A stretch of 64,000 nt of DNA from Mordavella massiliensis. Lineage in GTDB: Bacteria > Bacillota > Clostridia > Lachnospirales > Lachnospiraceae. The position numbers were made by a program, and so were the translations under genes. Numbering within the stretch: position 1 is the stretch's first letter; every line of letters starts with the position of its first letter. The notes below the pieces were generated by a model. The model was not told the origin of the DNA. It searched no databases and worked only from the letters and a program-made list of their open reading frames with translations. Below are positions 47,501-54,802 of this stretch, piece by piece. The DNA lies in the NCBI RefSeq assembly GCF_016902415.1, contig NZ_JACJLV010000007.1, forward strand, positions 1 through 64,000. The letters run 5' to 3'.

Positions 47501-47980
47501 ATCACCGCCAAGACCATCAAATACACCAAGAATAATAAGGTCATGGCATTCCTGACACTGGAAGACCTGGCAGGCAGTGTGGAGGTCATTGTATTTCCAA
47601 AGGATTACGAGAAGAATCAGCAGTATCTGGAGGAGGAGAGCAAGGTCTTTATCCGGGGAAGAGTCTCCGAGGAAGATGAGGCGGACAGCAAACTGATCTG
47701 CGAGACGGTGATCCCCTTTGAGCAGACCCGGAAGGAACTGTGGCTCCAGTACCCGGACAAAGCCGCCTATCTGGCGGGCGAGCAGGAACTATTTGCCATG
47801 CTGGCCGATACAGAAGGGGACGATGAGGTGATCATCTACTGCAGGAAAGAAAAGGCGGTGAAAAAGCTTCCGCCGGGAAGAAATGTGAAGGCGGACAAGG
47901 TTTTATTGAGCAGGTTGACGAATTATCTCGGGGAAGCTTGTGTAAAACTAATTGAAAAACCCATTGAAAACCGGCTGTAA
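44504..47980 (+). CDS. dnaE: DNA polymerase III subunit alpha (DnaE)
   Basis: A 1158-residue C-family polymerase. The N-terminal PHP domain starts FVHLHVHTEYSLLDGSNKI with conserved metal histidines (ITDHGVMYG). The palm catalytic aspartates are in MPDIDVDFCFERR (about residues 396-401). The HhH region is in the ILPPDINKG to KSIGRPVIEAIIK span, and an OB-fold tRNA_anti domain lies near 1000-1075 (MAFLTLEDLAGSVEVIVFP). Length fits the DnaE1/DnaE3 type; Firmicutes usually also have PolC elsewhere. Confidence 0.97.
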   Translation: MSFVHLHVHTEYSLLDGSNKIKECVARVKELGMDSVAITDHGVMYGVIDFYRAAKAAGIRPILGCEVYVAPGSRFDKEAGAGKDDRYYHLVLLAENDLGYHNLMKIVSRGFTEGYYYKPRVDLELLREYHEGLIALSACLAGEVQKNIQRGMYEEGKAAALRYQDIFGEGNFFLELQDHGMPEQRLVNQSLLRMSQETGIELVATNDVHYTYAEDEKPHDILLCLQTGKKLKDEDRMRYEGGQYYIKSEEEMRELFPYALQALQNTQRIADRCQVEIEFGVTKLPKYDVPEGYTSWEYLKKLCYDGLAARYPDAGVQLKERLEYELSTIRSMGYVDYFLIVWDFINYARTQDIMVGPGRGSAAGSIVSYCLGITSIDPIKYQLLFERFLNPERVSMPDIDVDFCFERRQEVIDYVVRKYGEDRVVQIVTFGTLAAKGVIRDVGRVMDLPYGYVDSIAKMIPGELNITLDRALTMNPELKKLYQEDEQVRELIDMSRRLEGLPRHTSMHAAGVVIGQKAIDEFVPLSLGSDGSVTTQFTMTTLEELGLLKMDFLGLRTLTVIQDAQKLASKSAGREINVDAIDYDDKAVLNSIGTGKTDGVFQLESAGMKSFMKELKPQSLEDIIAGISLYRPGPMDFIPKYIKGKNHPELITYDCPQLEHILAPTYGCIVYQEQVMQIVRDLAGYTLGRSDLLRRAMSKKKGDVMQKERQNFVYGNPEENVPGCIANGINEKTANQIYDEMIDFAKYAFNKSHAAAYAVVAYQTAWLKYYYPVEFMAALMTSVIDNSGKVSEYIYTCRQMGIEILPPDINKGVGNFSVDNGRIRYGLAAIKSIGRPVIEAIIKEREAAGEFKTLKDFIERLSGKEVNKRTIESFIKSGAFDSLGGTRKQFMVIYLQVMDQVNRERKYSMTGQMSLFDMVSDDQKAEFDIPLPNVGEYEKETKLAFEKEVLGIYLSGHPLEEYEDKWKKNITRTTLEFQLDEETGRAKVHDGAKETVGGMITAKTIKYTKNNKVMAFLTLEDLAGSVEVIVFPKDYEKNQQYLEEESKVFIRGRVSEEDEADSKLICETVIPFEQTRKELWLQYPDKAAYLAGEQELFAMLADTEGDDEVIIYCRKEKAVKKLPPGRNVKADKVLLSRLTNYLGEACVKLIEKPIENRL

Positions 47981-47992
47981 TTACGATAAAAT
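47964..47992 (+). promoter_or_regulatory. Promoter of pfkA inside the dnaE 3' end
   Basis: TTGAAA (47964-47969), a 17-bp spacer and TAAAAT (47987-47992), 57 bp before the pfkA start. Confidence 0.7.
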
Positions 47993-48048
47993 ATGTTCGG
48001 AAAAGGTAGTAACTAACCAGAAGAATGAATACAATGGAGGAATTTGCC

Positions 48049-49026
48049 ATGGCACAGAAAATAATTCGTACAATCGGAGTCCTTACAAGTGGAGGCGATG
48101 CCCCGGGAATGAACGCGGCGATCCGCGCGGTTGTCAGAAGCGGACTTGGAAAAGGACTGAAAGTAAGAGGTATTCGGAAAGGCTACCAGGGATTATTAAA
48201 TGAAGAGATCATTGATCTTTCTGCAAGAGATGTATCTGATACGATCCAGAGAGGCGGAACGATCCTTCAGACCGCACGGTGCGAGGAGATGCGGACAGAG
48301 GAAGGACAGCAGATGGCCGCTGCGATCTGTAAGAAATATGGCATTGACGGGCTTGTTGTGATCGGAGGAGACGGTTCCTTTGCAGGTGCGCAGAAGCTGG
48401 CTCATCTGGGCGTGAATACCATAGGTATTCCGGGAACCATCGATCTGGACATTGCCTGTACAGAATATACCATCGGATTTGACACCGCTGTCAATACTGC
48501 GATGGAAGCAATCGACAAGGTGCGTGATACCTCTACTTCTCACGAGAGATGTTCTATCATCGAGGTTATGGGAAGAGATGCAGGATATCTGGCGCTGTGG
48601 TGCGGTATCGCAAACGGTGCGGAGAGGATCCTGATGCCGGAGGAGCATGATTATGATGAGGCTGCAATCGTAGCTGACATTCAGGAGTGCAGAAAGCGCG
48701 GCAAGAAGAACTATATCATCATCAACGCAGAAGGAATCGGCGATTCCATCAATATGGCGAAGAGAATCGAGGAAGCGACCGGCATGGAGACCAGAGCGAC
48801 CATCATCGGACACATGCAGCGCGGCGGAAGCCCGACCTGCAAGGATCGTGTCTATGCATCCATCATGGGCGCGATGGCAGTGGATCTTCTGATGGAAGGA
48901 AAGTCCAACCGCGTCGTAGGATACCGTCACGGCGAGTATGTGGACTTTGATATCAACGAAGCGCTGAGCATGAAGAAGACGATCCCGCAATATCAGTATG
49001 ATGTTGCGAAGGCGCTGGCGCTGTAA
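48049..49026 (+). CDS. pfkA: ATP-dependent 6-phosphofructokinase
   Basis: Phosphorylates fructose 6-phosphate in glycolysis. 325 residues with GVLTSGGDAPGMNAAIRA, GGDGSFAGA (Gly after GGD marks ATP rather than pyrophosphate use) and PGTIDLDIACTEYTIGFDTA. The catalytic Asp of the TIDxD motif is kept, but the usual Asn in TIDND is Leu here. ATG 48049 is 7 nt after TGGAGGA; a more upstream ATG (48025) lies before that ribosome site. Confidence 0.93.
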   Translation: MAQKIIRTIGVLTSGGDAPGMNAAIRAVVRSGLGKGLKVRGIRKGYQGLLNEEIIDLSARDVSDTIQRGGTILQTARCEEMRTEEGQQMAAAICKKYGIDGLVVIGGDGSFAGAQKLAHLGVNTIGIPGTIDLDIACTEYTIGFDTAVNTAMEAIDKVRDTSTSHERCSIIEVMGRDAGYLALWCGIANGAERILMPEEHDYDEAAIVADIQECRKRGKKNYIIINAEGIGDSINMAKRIEEATGMETRATIIGHMQRGGSPTCKDRVYASIMGAMAVDLLMEGKSNRVVGYRHGEYVDFDINEALSMKKTIPQYQYDVAKALAL

Positions 49027-49095
49027 GGAAAGGATATCTTATAGGCGCAAAAGCGCCGGGATGCCCGGTAGAGACGGGAAAAACAAATAGCAGAG

Positions 49096-49149
49096 AAAAG
49101 GCAGAGACAGAACACACGCCGGGAAGAAGCGTATCTGGCCTGCCTTTTT
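49096..49149 (+). terminator. Probable terminator of pfkA
   Basis: AAAAGGCAG (49096-49104) pairs with CTGCCTTTT (49140-49148), followed by TC. The loop is long (35 nt), so efficiency is uncertain. Confidence 0.55.
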
Positions 49150-49174
49150 CAACAGGAGATAAAGGAGACAGACC

Positions 49175-49996
49175 GTGGGGAATGCGAAGAAAAACTATGC
49201 GCCGGTAGGAGTCTTTGACTCCGGCGTGGGAGGACTGACGGTAGCGCGGGAGATCATGCGCCAGCTTCCGGAGGAAAATGTAGTATATTTCGGGGATACG
49301 GCAAGGGTGCCGTATGGAAGCAAGTCCAAAAATAATATTATCCGATTTTCCAGACAGATCATCCGGTTCCTTCTGACCAAAGAGGTCAAGGCCATCGTGA
49401 TCGCCTGCAATACGGCCAGCGCCCTTGCGCTGGAAACGGTGCAAGAAGAGGTGGATATCCCGGTGATCGGGGTGATCGAACCGGGAGCAAGAGCCGCGGT
49501 CCGGGAGACAAAAAACGGATGCATCGGCGTGGCCGGAACAGAGGCGACGATCCGGAGCCAGACCTACACCAGGGTGATCCAGAGGCTGCGGCCCGACGCC
49601 CGGGTGATCGGGAAGGCCTGTCCCCTGTTCGTTCCGCTGGTGGAAGAAGGATTTGCAAAACATCCGATCACAGAAGAAGTGATCGATATCTACCTGTCGG
49701 AGATGAAAAAGACGGATATTGATACCATGATCCTTGGATGCACCCATTATCCCCTGCTCCGTTCCCGGATCATTTCTTATTTCGGCGAGGCGGTCCACAT
49801 TGTCAATCCGGCCTATGAGACGGCCATGGATTTAAAAGCGGTGCTGGAAGAAAACGGGATCAGAAATGATTCCGGACAGCCGGGAACCTATCGGTTCTAT
49901 GTCAGCGACGCGGCAGAGAAATTTACGGAATTTGCAGGATCCATCCTGCCTTATGATGTGGATGCGACCAGACAGATCAACATAGAAGAATATTAG
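49175..49996 (+). CDS. murI: Glutamate racemase
   Basis: Provides D-glutamate for peptidoglycan. A 273-residue enzyme with GVFDSGVGGLTVAREI, the first catalytic cysteine in VIACNTASA and the second in LGCTHYPLLR. The start is GTG 49175, after AAAGGAGA. DUF1934 follows 8 bp later. Confidence 0.95.
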   Translation: MGNAKKNYAPVGVFDSGVGGLTVAREIMRQLPEENVVYFGDTARVPYGSKSKNNIIRFSRQIIRFLLTKEVKAIVIACNTASALALETVQEEVDIPVIGVIEPGARAAVRETKNGCIGVAGTEATIRSQTYTRVIQRLRPDARVIGKACPLFVPLVEEGFAKHPITEEVIDIYLSEMKKTDIDTMILGCTHYPLLRSRIISYFGEAVHIVNPAYETAMDLKAVLEENGIRNDSGQPGTYRFYVSDAAEKFTEFAGSILPYDVDATRQINIEEY

Positions 49997-50004
49997 GTGA
50001 TACT

Positions 50005-50490
50005 ATGACAAAAGACGTACTGCTCACGATATCGGGCATGCATTATGATATGACGGGGATCCCGGACGAGGACGGCAGCGAAGAGGAAAACGGACCCATT
50101 GAGGTGATCACGCCGGCTTCGTATTATTTTAAGAACGGGAAACATTATATCGTTTATGACGAGGTAGTGGAGGGAATGCCGGGAACGATTAAGAATAAGA
50201 TCCGCATCACGGGCAGCCAGATGCTGGAGATCATGAAGTCCGGGCTTGCCAATACCCATATGACATTTGAAAAAGACAAGATTAATATGACCCAGTACGA
50301 AACTCCCTACGGGGAGCTACTCGTAGGGATCCATACCAGAGATCTGCGGTTAAAAGAAACGGAAGACCGGATCGATGTAAACGTCAGCTATGAACTGGAC
50401 GTAAACGGCGATAAAGTGGCCGACTGCAGCATCACCATGCAGGTGAAAAGCCACGGGGCGGCAGCCGGCGGAGCGGCAACGCCTTCGTAA
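50005..50490 (+). CDS. DUF1934 domain protein (lipocalin-like barrel)
   Basis: A 161-residue cytoplasmic beta-barrel protein of the DUF1934 family (YwiB-like). KDVLLTISGMHYD opens it, and ITGSQMLEIMKSGLANTHMTFEK, then TPYGELLVGIHTRDLRLKETEDRIDVNVSYELDVNG, of which GELLVGIHTRDL is the hallmark. Function unknown. Likely in one operon with murI. Confidence 0.85.
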   Translation: MTKDVLLTISGMHYDMTGIPDEDGSEEENGPIEVITPASYYFKNGKHYIVYDEVVEGMPGTIKNKIRITGSQMLEIMKSGLANTHMTFEKDKINMTQYETPYGELLVGIHTRDLRLKETEDRIDVNVSYELDVNGDKVADCSITMQVKSHGAAAGGAATPS

Positions 50491-50517
50491 GGTCAGGGTT
50501 CGTGTGCTTTGTCTGCT

Positions 50518-51516
50518 TTAACCCTGTCCCTCAAACATGGGCCACTCGGTCATGGTAAAGCGCTTGCGGTATTCGCCTGGCGTCATGCCATAGGTGGTTT
50601 TGAAGAGCCGGTGGAAGTGGCTGGAATTTTCATAGCCGATATCCACGATGATGGCTTCGATCGGTTCTTTTGTTTCTGTCAGAAGATAAGCGGCCTGCAA
50701 AAGACGGCGCTTCTGCAGATACTGGGTAAATGTATAAGGAAAATACCGTTTCATCAGACGGCTGATGTAATAATCCGGCTTGCCCTGCCGATCACAGAAA
50801 TCTGCAAGGCTGGCCGTTTTATATTCTGTCTCAATATAATTGAGGGCGTCCATCACGATGGCCTGCTCATAGGAAGAAGGCGTGCCCACGGTCATCTTGT
50901 AGGCCCTTCCGGAAAGATCAAGAAGCAGAACGCCCATGGTCGCCTGCAGGATCTGACGGCTGTTCCTGCGGCGGTTTAAAAGGATGCGGGTCATATTTTC
51001 CAGGAGATTTTTTGCCTCCGGCATATCCTGAAGATGAAAATGAAGGAAGGCGCATTCCGTGGTTTCCTCTCTGGAGACCTGCAGGATAAAGCGGCGCAGG
51101 AGCGTATCTTCCCGCAGCATGCTTAACGGATATTGTAAAAATGCAGGAAGGATGACAAAGTTCAGGGAAATATCGTGATAACCGGCGGCCCCTACACGGT
51201 GGCGGGCTCCGGGAGGCAGGAACAATAACTCATCCTTTTTCAGGGTGAGTTCTTCGCTGTCGTTGATGATATGGGTAGAAGAGCCGCTGCAGACATAGAC
51301 CAGCTCCAGGTAATTGTGGGTGTGCTCCGGAAGAGGCACAAAACGGGGCTGTTTCAGAAGATCGATCATGGTCATGGGCGTCAGGATCGTCTCCGCGTCA
51401 AAAACATTGCCTTCCTCTTCTTTTACAAAATAAGAAAGCACAGGCTTCTCCCCTGAGAGAATCTTTTCTTCCTGTGCATTTACTTTTTCTAAGTATTCCA
51501 ATAAGTCCTTATTCAA
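50518..51516 (-). CDS. AraC family transcriptional regulator with cupin sensor domain
   Basis: A 332-residue regulator: an N-terminal cupin-like ligand domain (FVPLPEHTHNYLELVYVCSG, then LFLPPGARHRVG) and two C-terminal helix-turn-helix units (SLADFCDRQGKPDYYISRLMKRYF; AIIVDIGYENSSHFHRLFKTTYGMTPGEYRKRF, of which GYENSSHFHRLFK is the AraC signature). The start is read as TTG at 51516 after AAGGAAG; an alternative TTG lies nine codons upstream. Divergent from the second HPr-like gene, which it may control. Confidence 0.88.
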   Translation of the reverse strand: MNKDLLEYLEKVNAQEEKILSGEKPVLSYFVKEEEGNVFDAETILTPMTMIDLLKQPRFVPLPEHTHNYLELVYVCSGSSTHIINDSEELTLKKDELLFLPPGARHRVGAAGYHDISLNFVILPAFLQYPLSMLREDTLLRRFILQVSREETTECAFLHFHLQDMPEAKNLLENMTRILLNRRRNSRQILQATMGVLLLDLSGRAYKMTVGTPSSYEQAIVMDALNYIETEYKTASLADFCDRQGKPDYYISRLMKRYFPYTFTQYLQKRRLLQAAYLLTETKEPIEAIIVDIGYENSSHFHRLFKTTYGMTPGEYRKRFTMTEWPMFEGQG

Positions 51517-51577
51517 ATGTCTCACTTCCTTGCAGGCAGCCAACGTCGGATTCTACGACCACTATACCACATTTTCT

Positions 51578-51662
51578 GCAGAAATCGGCGTTTTTTTGCC
51601 AGAAAAGACGGATTTTTAGCGGAAAGGGAGAAAGTGGCTGCAAAAATTAACAGTTTTTTAGC
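51578..51662. repeat. Three phased direct repeats between the AraC and HPr-like genes
   Basis: Similar blocks of the form (C)AGAAA-nnnCGnn-TTTTT-nGC begin at 51578, 51599 and 51640 (the last reads GCAAAAATTAACAGTTTTTTAGC across two halves). The offsets of 21 and 41 bp are near whole helical turns, so they lie on one face of the DNA. They may be AraC-type operators or a curved A/T-tract region. The promoters on both sides have poor -35 boxes, as expected with an activator. Confidence 0.5.
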
Positions 51663-51726
51663 AACCATCGTTCTAAAAAGTAAAGGGAGTTTTTTGTAGA
51701 ATAACGTCAGAAAGGAGAGTGAACCG

Positions 51727-51960
51727 ATGATCAAAGTTCCCGTAAATTTTAAGAGGACGGAAGATGCTGTTGAATTTGTAAAAATCGCGAATGAATATCC
51801 ATTTCAGATGGATCTGGCCAGTGGCAGCAGGATCGTTGACGCGAAGTCGCTGCTTGGAACCATCGCCATCAGCCAGGCGGAGGGGCTTTCCCTTCGGATT
51901 TATTCAAACCCGTCGCCTTCGACGGAGCAGTTGCTGAATGCAATGCAGAACTATCTGTAA
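51727..51960 (+). CDS. HPr family-like protein without active-site histidine
   Basis: A 77-residue protein resembling HPr in strand order and in the regulatory-serine helix (RIVDAKSLLGTIAIS, Ser41 at the Ser-46 position). The phosphorylatable His loop is replaced by TEDAVEFV, so it cannot act as a phosphocarrier; Crh in Bacillus is a related case that keeps only the serine. It may bind CcpA-like partners after HprK phosphorylation. AAAGGAGAG precedes ATG 51727, and two terminators follow. Confidence 0.75.
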   Translation: MIKVPVNFKRTEDAVEFVKIANEYPFQMDLASGSRIVDAKSLLGTIAISQAEGLSLRIYSNPSPSTEQLLNAMQNYL

Positions 51961-51980
51961 CCCCTTTTTTCTATAGAGCG

Positions 51981-52025
51981 GGAGCTGCCGTGGGAAGCAT
52001 CACTTTCCCTGCGGCGGCTCCTTTT
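51981..52025 (+). terminator. First terminator after the HPr-like gene
   Basis: Arms 51981-51996 and 52005-52021 (GGAGCTGCCG-TGGGAA against TTCCCTGCGGCGGCTCC, one bulge and one G-U) then TTTT. Confidence 0.75.
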
Positions 52026-52034
52026 ACGTAAAGG

Positions 52035-52063
52035 GGCAGCGTGCTTTCGCACGCTGCCTTTTT
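52035..52063 (+). terminator. Second, tandem terminator
   Basis: A perfect 10-bp stem GGCAGCGTGC / GCACGCTGCC (52035-52044, 52049-52058) with a TTTC loop, followed by TTTTT. Confidence 0.92.
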
Positions 52064-52074
52064 ATAATCCAGAG

Positions 52075-52208
52075 ATTGTGATAGAAATACAAAAGCTCGG
52101 GGGGATAAAAAATATATTTTGTATTTCGATTACAATATAGCACAGGAAACAACCTTTGGAAATATTTCCCTGGTACAGATATATGGAAAAATATTGTGAT
52201 CGAAGCAC
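52075..52208. promoter_or_regulatory. Three copies of an operator-like motif before the PucR-type gene
   Basis: ATTGTRATMGAARYAC occurs at 52075-52090 (plus), 52121-52136 (minus) and 52193-52208 (plus). The first two are arms of a 20-bp imperfect inverted repeat (52075-52094, 52117-52136). The third overlaps the -35 of the promoter below. The pattern fits autoregulation by the downstream regulator. Confidence 0.6.
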
Positions 52209-52222
52209 AATTTTGATATGCT
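52194..52222 (+). promoter_or_regulatory. Promoter of the PucR-type regulator
   Basis: TTGTGA (52194-52199), a 17-bp spacer and TATGCT (52217-52222). The -35 lies inside the third operator-like motif. Confidence 0.55.
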
Positions 52223-52251
52223 AGAAGAGAGTCGTAAAGGAGGAACGGATT

Positions 52252-53394
52252 ATGGCGGTAGAACTGCAGTATCTTTATCAGGAGATCAAACCGGAATACG
52301 AGGTCAGGCTGCACACAGACTCCTGCTTTGGCCACAAGATCAGCTGGAGCCATGTGGTGGAAGGAAGTGAACTTTCGAAGTTCCTGTACGGAGACGAGCT
52401 GGTATTTAACTCGGGGTTAAATTACGTGTCAGAGGAATGGCTGGAAGATTTCTTAAGCGCCATGCAGGAAGCCGGGGCCGGCGGCGTGATCATCGCGCTG
52501 CGGGAAGGGAAACAATTTCCGCAGAAGATCATCGACTGGTGCAATGAGGTGAAACTGCCCCTGTTTTCCGCTTCCTGGAAGACGCCTTACATTGACATCA
52601 TGCGGAAATTTTCAGAGATCTTGCTGAAAAATGAGCAAAGAGAGACCAACCTGATCGCTGCGCTGAAAAACGCGATCTTTTACCCGGAAAATGAAGAACT
52701 GTATCTGAACCATCTGGAGCGGAACGGATTCCCCCGGGACATTTCCTATACCGTAGTGATCTTAAGCTGCCATGCGTATGACACGGAGCAGGGAAACCAG
52801 TTTCTGACGGCGATCCAGAAAACACTCCATAACCGGTTGAAAAAAAGCATCATTTACGAAGAAGAAGGGAAGCTTGTCATCCTTGCAGGCGGGTACCGGG
52901 GCGAATGGCTGCGCAGAGAATTTTATGAGCTGTGCCGGGAAGATCCCAATCTCTATATCGGCGCAGGGACAACTGTGCGGCGGATGAAAGACATCCACCG
53001 CTCCTATGAAAACGCATATACCGCCTACCAGCTGACCAAGACCACCATTCCCAAAAACTTCCTGACCTACGATGAGCTGGGGATCTACAAGATCCTGACT
53101 GACGTAAAAGAAACAGGCATCTATCCGATGTTTGTCCGGGAAGTGCTGGGGAAACTGATCGATTATGACAAAGAACACGGCACCGAGTACGTCAGGCTCC
53201 TGAAAGCATACTTCGAAAACGACTGCAGTACAGTATGCACCGCTGCCGCAGTATACTGCCATAAAAACACACTGACCTACAAATTAAATAAGATCAAAGA
53301 AGTGCTGGGATATGATATTCTTACCAATGAAAACCGGGTACGGATCATGGTGGCGTTCTATATCCTGCAGCTCGGCAGTCAATTTGGGACGTAG
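52252..53394 (+). CDS. PucR/CdaR-type transcriptional regulator
   Basis: A 380-residue regulator: an N-terminal PucR-like sensory domain (WSHVVEGSELSKFLYGDELVFNSG, then GGVIIALREGKQFPQKIIDW), a central GGDEF-like fold, and a C-terminal HTH_30 DNA-binding domain (TAAAVYCHKNTLTYKLNKIKEVLG). Members control purine, amino acid or sugar-acid use. No obvious target operon adjoins it. The last codons (QFGT and the TAG stop) are read from the left arm of the hairpin repeat at 53378, so the original C-terminus may have been altered by its insertion. Confidence 0.85.
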   Translation: MAVELQYLYQEIKPEYEVRLHTDSCFGHKISWSHVVEGSELSKFLYGDELVFNSGLNYVSEEWLEDFLSAMQEAGAGGVIIALREGKQFPQKIIDWCNEVKLPLFSASWKTPYIDIMRKFSEILLKNEQRETNLIAALKNAIFYPENEELYLNHLERNGFPRDISYTVVILSCHAYDTEQGNQFLTAIQKTLHNRLKKSIIYEEEGKLVILAGGYRGEWLRREFYELCREDPNLYIGAGTTVRRMKDIHRSYENAYTAYQLTKTTIPKNFLTYDELGIYKILTDVKETGIYPMFVREVLGKLIDYDKEHGTEYVRLLKAYFENDCSTVCTAAAVYCHKNTLTYKLNKIKEVLGYDILTNENRVRIMVAFYILQLGSQFGT

Positions 53395-53426
53395 ACCTTT
53401 TGCAAAGGTCTACGTCCCAAATTGAC
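53378..53426. repeat. 23-bp perfect hairpin with GGGACGTAGACCTTT core
   Basis: Perfect 23-nt arms (53378-53400, 53404-53426) around a TGC loop. The inner 15 nt, GGGACGTAGACCTTT, match the hairpin at 29463 exactly, but the outer arm differs (GTCAATTT here, AATGGAAATC there). It overlaps the end of the PucR-type gene and supplies its stop codon. Confidence 0.92.
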
Positions 53427-53479
53427 AATCACCCTGTCCCAAATTGACATTTACCCTGTACCCAACTGTGATTTTTCTG
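53414..53479. repeat. Three degenerate 22-bp tandem repeats
   Basis: Starting in the right arm of the hairpin, a 22-bp unit of the form GTCCCAAATTGAC-nnnn-ACCCT occurs at 53414-53435 and 53436-53457, with a decayed third copy (GTACCCAACTGTG...) at 53458-53479. The units flank the hairpin on one side only and extend to just before the next gene. Confidence 0.8.
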
Positions 53480-53492
53480 GTATGATTATAAT

Positions 53493-54038
53493 ATGGGAAA
53501 AATAATTTATATTGATCAGATTCCGGTTACAGTTGAATATCGGCGGGTGAAGAATGTGAATCTTTACCTGAAGCCCCCGGACGGGCAAGTGCTGGTGACG
53601 GCGCCCAGGCAGGTGCCGCTTAAGAGGATCCGGGAGTTTGTGGAGGGGAAGGCAGACTGGATCCGTAAACACCAGGAGAGGATGCAGCGGGCAGTGGCCA
53701 GTAGGGAGGCGGAGCCGGAGCTCTCCCGTGCGCAGAGGGAGCTTTTGCGGGAGAAGGTGGCGTATTATGCCGGGAAGTGGGAGTCGCGGATGGGCGTACA
53801 TGCCACCGGCTGGACGCTTCGGAGGATGAAGACCCGCTGGGGCAGCTGCACGGTGAATACGGGCAGGATCCGGATCAACACGAGGCTGTATTTTTATCCG
53901 GATGAAATTCTGGAATACATTGTGGTGCATGAGTTGTGCCATCTGCTGGAGCCAAGCCACGACCAGCGGTTCCAGGCGCTGATGACAGAATTTCTGCCGG
54001 ACTGGAAGGAAAGAAGAAGGAGGATGAGGAAAAGATGA
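53493..54038 (+). CDS. YgjP-like metallopeptidase (DUF45/M48 type)
   Basis: A 181-residue zinc protein with HELCHLLEPSH (HExxH at residues 146-150, third ligand His in the following EPSHD). It also has the family block RWGSCTVNTGRIRINTRLYFYP, of which RWGSC and NTRL are diagnostic. Related proteins sit near type I restriction genes or elsewhere, with unknown substrate. The ribosome site before ATG 53493 is poor (the repeat tract and an AT-rich stretch precede it). Stop overlaps the LUD gene start (ATGA). Confidence 0.85.
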   Translation: MGKIIYIDQIPVTVEYRRVKNVNLYLKPPDGQVLVTAPRQVPLKRIREFVEGKADWIRKHQERMQRAVASREAEPELSRAQRELLREKVAYYAGKWESRMGVHATGWTLRRMKTRWGSCTVNTGRIRINTRLYFYPDEILEYIVVHELCHLLEPSHDQRFQALMTEFLPDWKERRRRMRKR

Positions 54039-54673
54039 ATGAAAACAGAACGAAAAGGAACCGGCTGCTGGCGGACCGCGTGATCCGGGGATTACAGTCC
54101 CGCAATATGGAAGGTTTTTACGCGGAGACGAAGGAGGAGGCGCTGAAAAAGGCGCTGGAACTGATCCCGGAGGGCAGCAGCATCTCCTGGGGAGGGACTA
54201 TGTCCGCAGGAGAGATCGGCCTGAAAGATGCGTTGTGTTCCGGCAGTTATACGGTTTATAACCGGGACGGGGCAAACAATCCGGAGGAGAAGCGGGCGGC
54301 GGAGCTTGCAGCGTATGACTGTGATTTTTTCCTCGCCAGCACCAATGCCATCACAGAAGACGGCGTCATGGTAAATGTTGACGGCTATGCCAACCGGGTA
54401 TCGGCGATCGCGGCAGGACCGCGGACTGTATTGATGATCGTGGGCATGAATAAAGTGGTAAAGCATGTGGAAGATGCGTTTTCCAGGGCGAGAAATGAGG
54501 CGGCGCCCATCAACGCGCAGCGGTTTGGCGTGGATACGCCCTGCTCCAAGAACGGAATGTGCTATGACTGCAAGAGCCCGGATACCATCTGCTGCCAGAT
54601 CCTGATCACACGGTTTTCCAAGATCCCGGGCCGCATCAAGGTCATCCTGGTAAATGATGAACTGGGATTTTAA
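54035..54673 (+). CDS. LUD domain protein (LutC/YkgG-like)
   Basis: A 212-residue protein with the LUD fold: ALELIPEGSSISWGGTMSAGEIGL, DFFLASTNAITEDGVMVNVDGYANRVSAI and PRTVLMIVGMNKVV, where STNAITEDG is the family hallmark. A C-terminal cysteine cluster (CSKNGMCYDCKSPDTICCQ) suggests metal or Fe-S contact. LutC works with LutA/B in lactate oxidation; those partners are absent here, so it is one of the many solitary LUD proteins of Clostridia. Confidence 0.85.
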   Translation: MNENRTKRNRLLADRVIRGLQSRNMEGFYAETKEEALKKALELIPEGSSISWGGTMSAGEIGLKDALCSGSYTVYNRDGANNPEEKRAAELAAYDCDFFLASTNAITEDGVMVNVDGYANRVSAIAAGPRTVLMIVGMNKVVKHVEDAFSRARNEAAPINAQRFGVDTPCSKNGMCYDCKSPDTICCQILITRFSKIPGRIKVILVNDELGF

Positions 54674-54767
54674 GAAAGAAGCGGTGCTTAAGTTTTAAAT
54701 GGGAGATAAGTCTTGAAAGAAAGGCGGTCAGATCGGAAAAAATCCGGAGGAAATCGGGGCGGAATGC

Positions 54768-54796
54768 TTGACGGGCGGATATGTATTTGTTATAAT
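54768..54796 (+). promoter_or_regulatory. Strong sigma-A promoter of the tRNA-Cys transcript
   Basis: TTGACG (54768-54773), a 17-bp spacer and consensus TATAAT (54791-54796). Start predicted near 54803. The next 280 nt contain no protein gene; they run through a structured segment and a broken tRNA copy to tRNA-Cys. Confidence 0.85.
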
Positions 54797-54802
54797 ACAT
54801 AA

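Noticed and set aside
44504-47980. PolC-type replicase
   Set aside because: The N-terminal PHP domain is not interrupted by an exonuclease domain and the order PHP-palm-OB is that of DnaE.
53378-53479. CRISPR array
   Set aside because: The 22-bp units abut each other without spacers and decay quickly; no cas gene is in the window.
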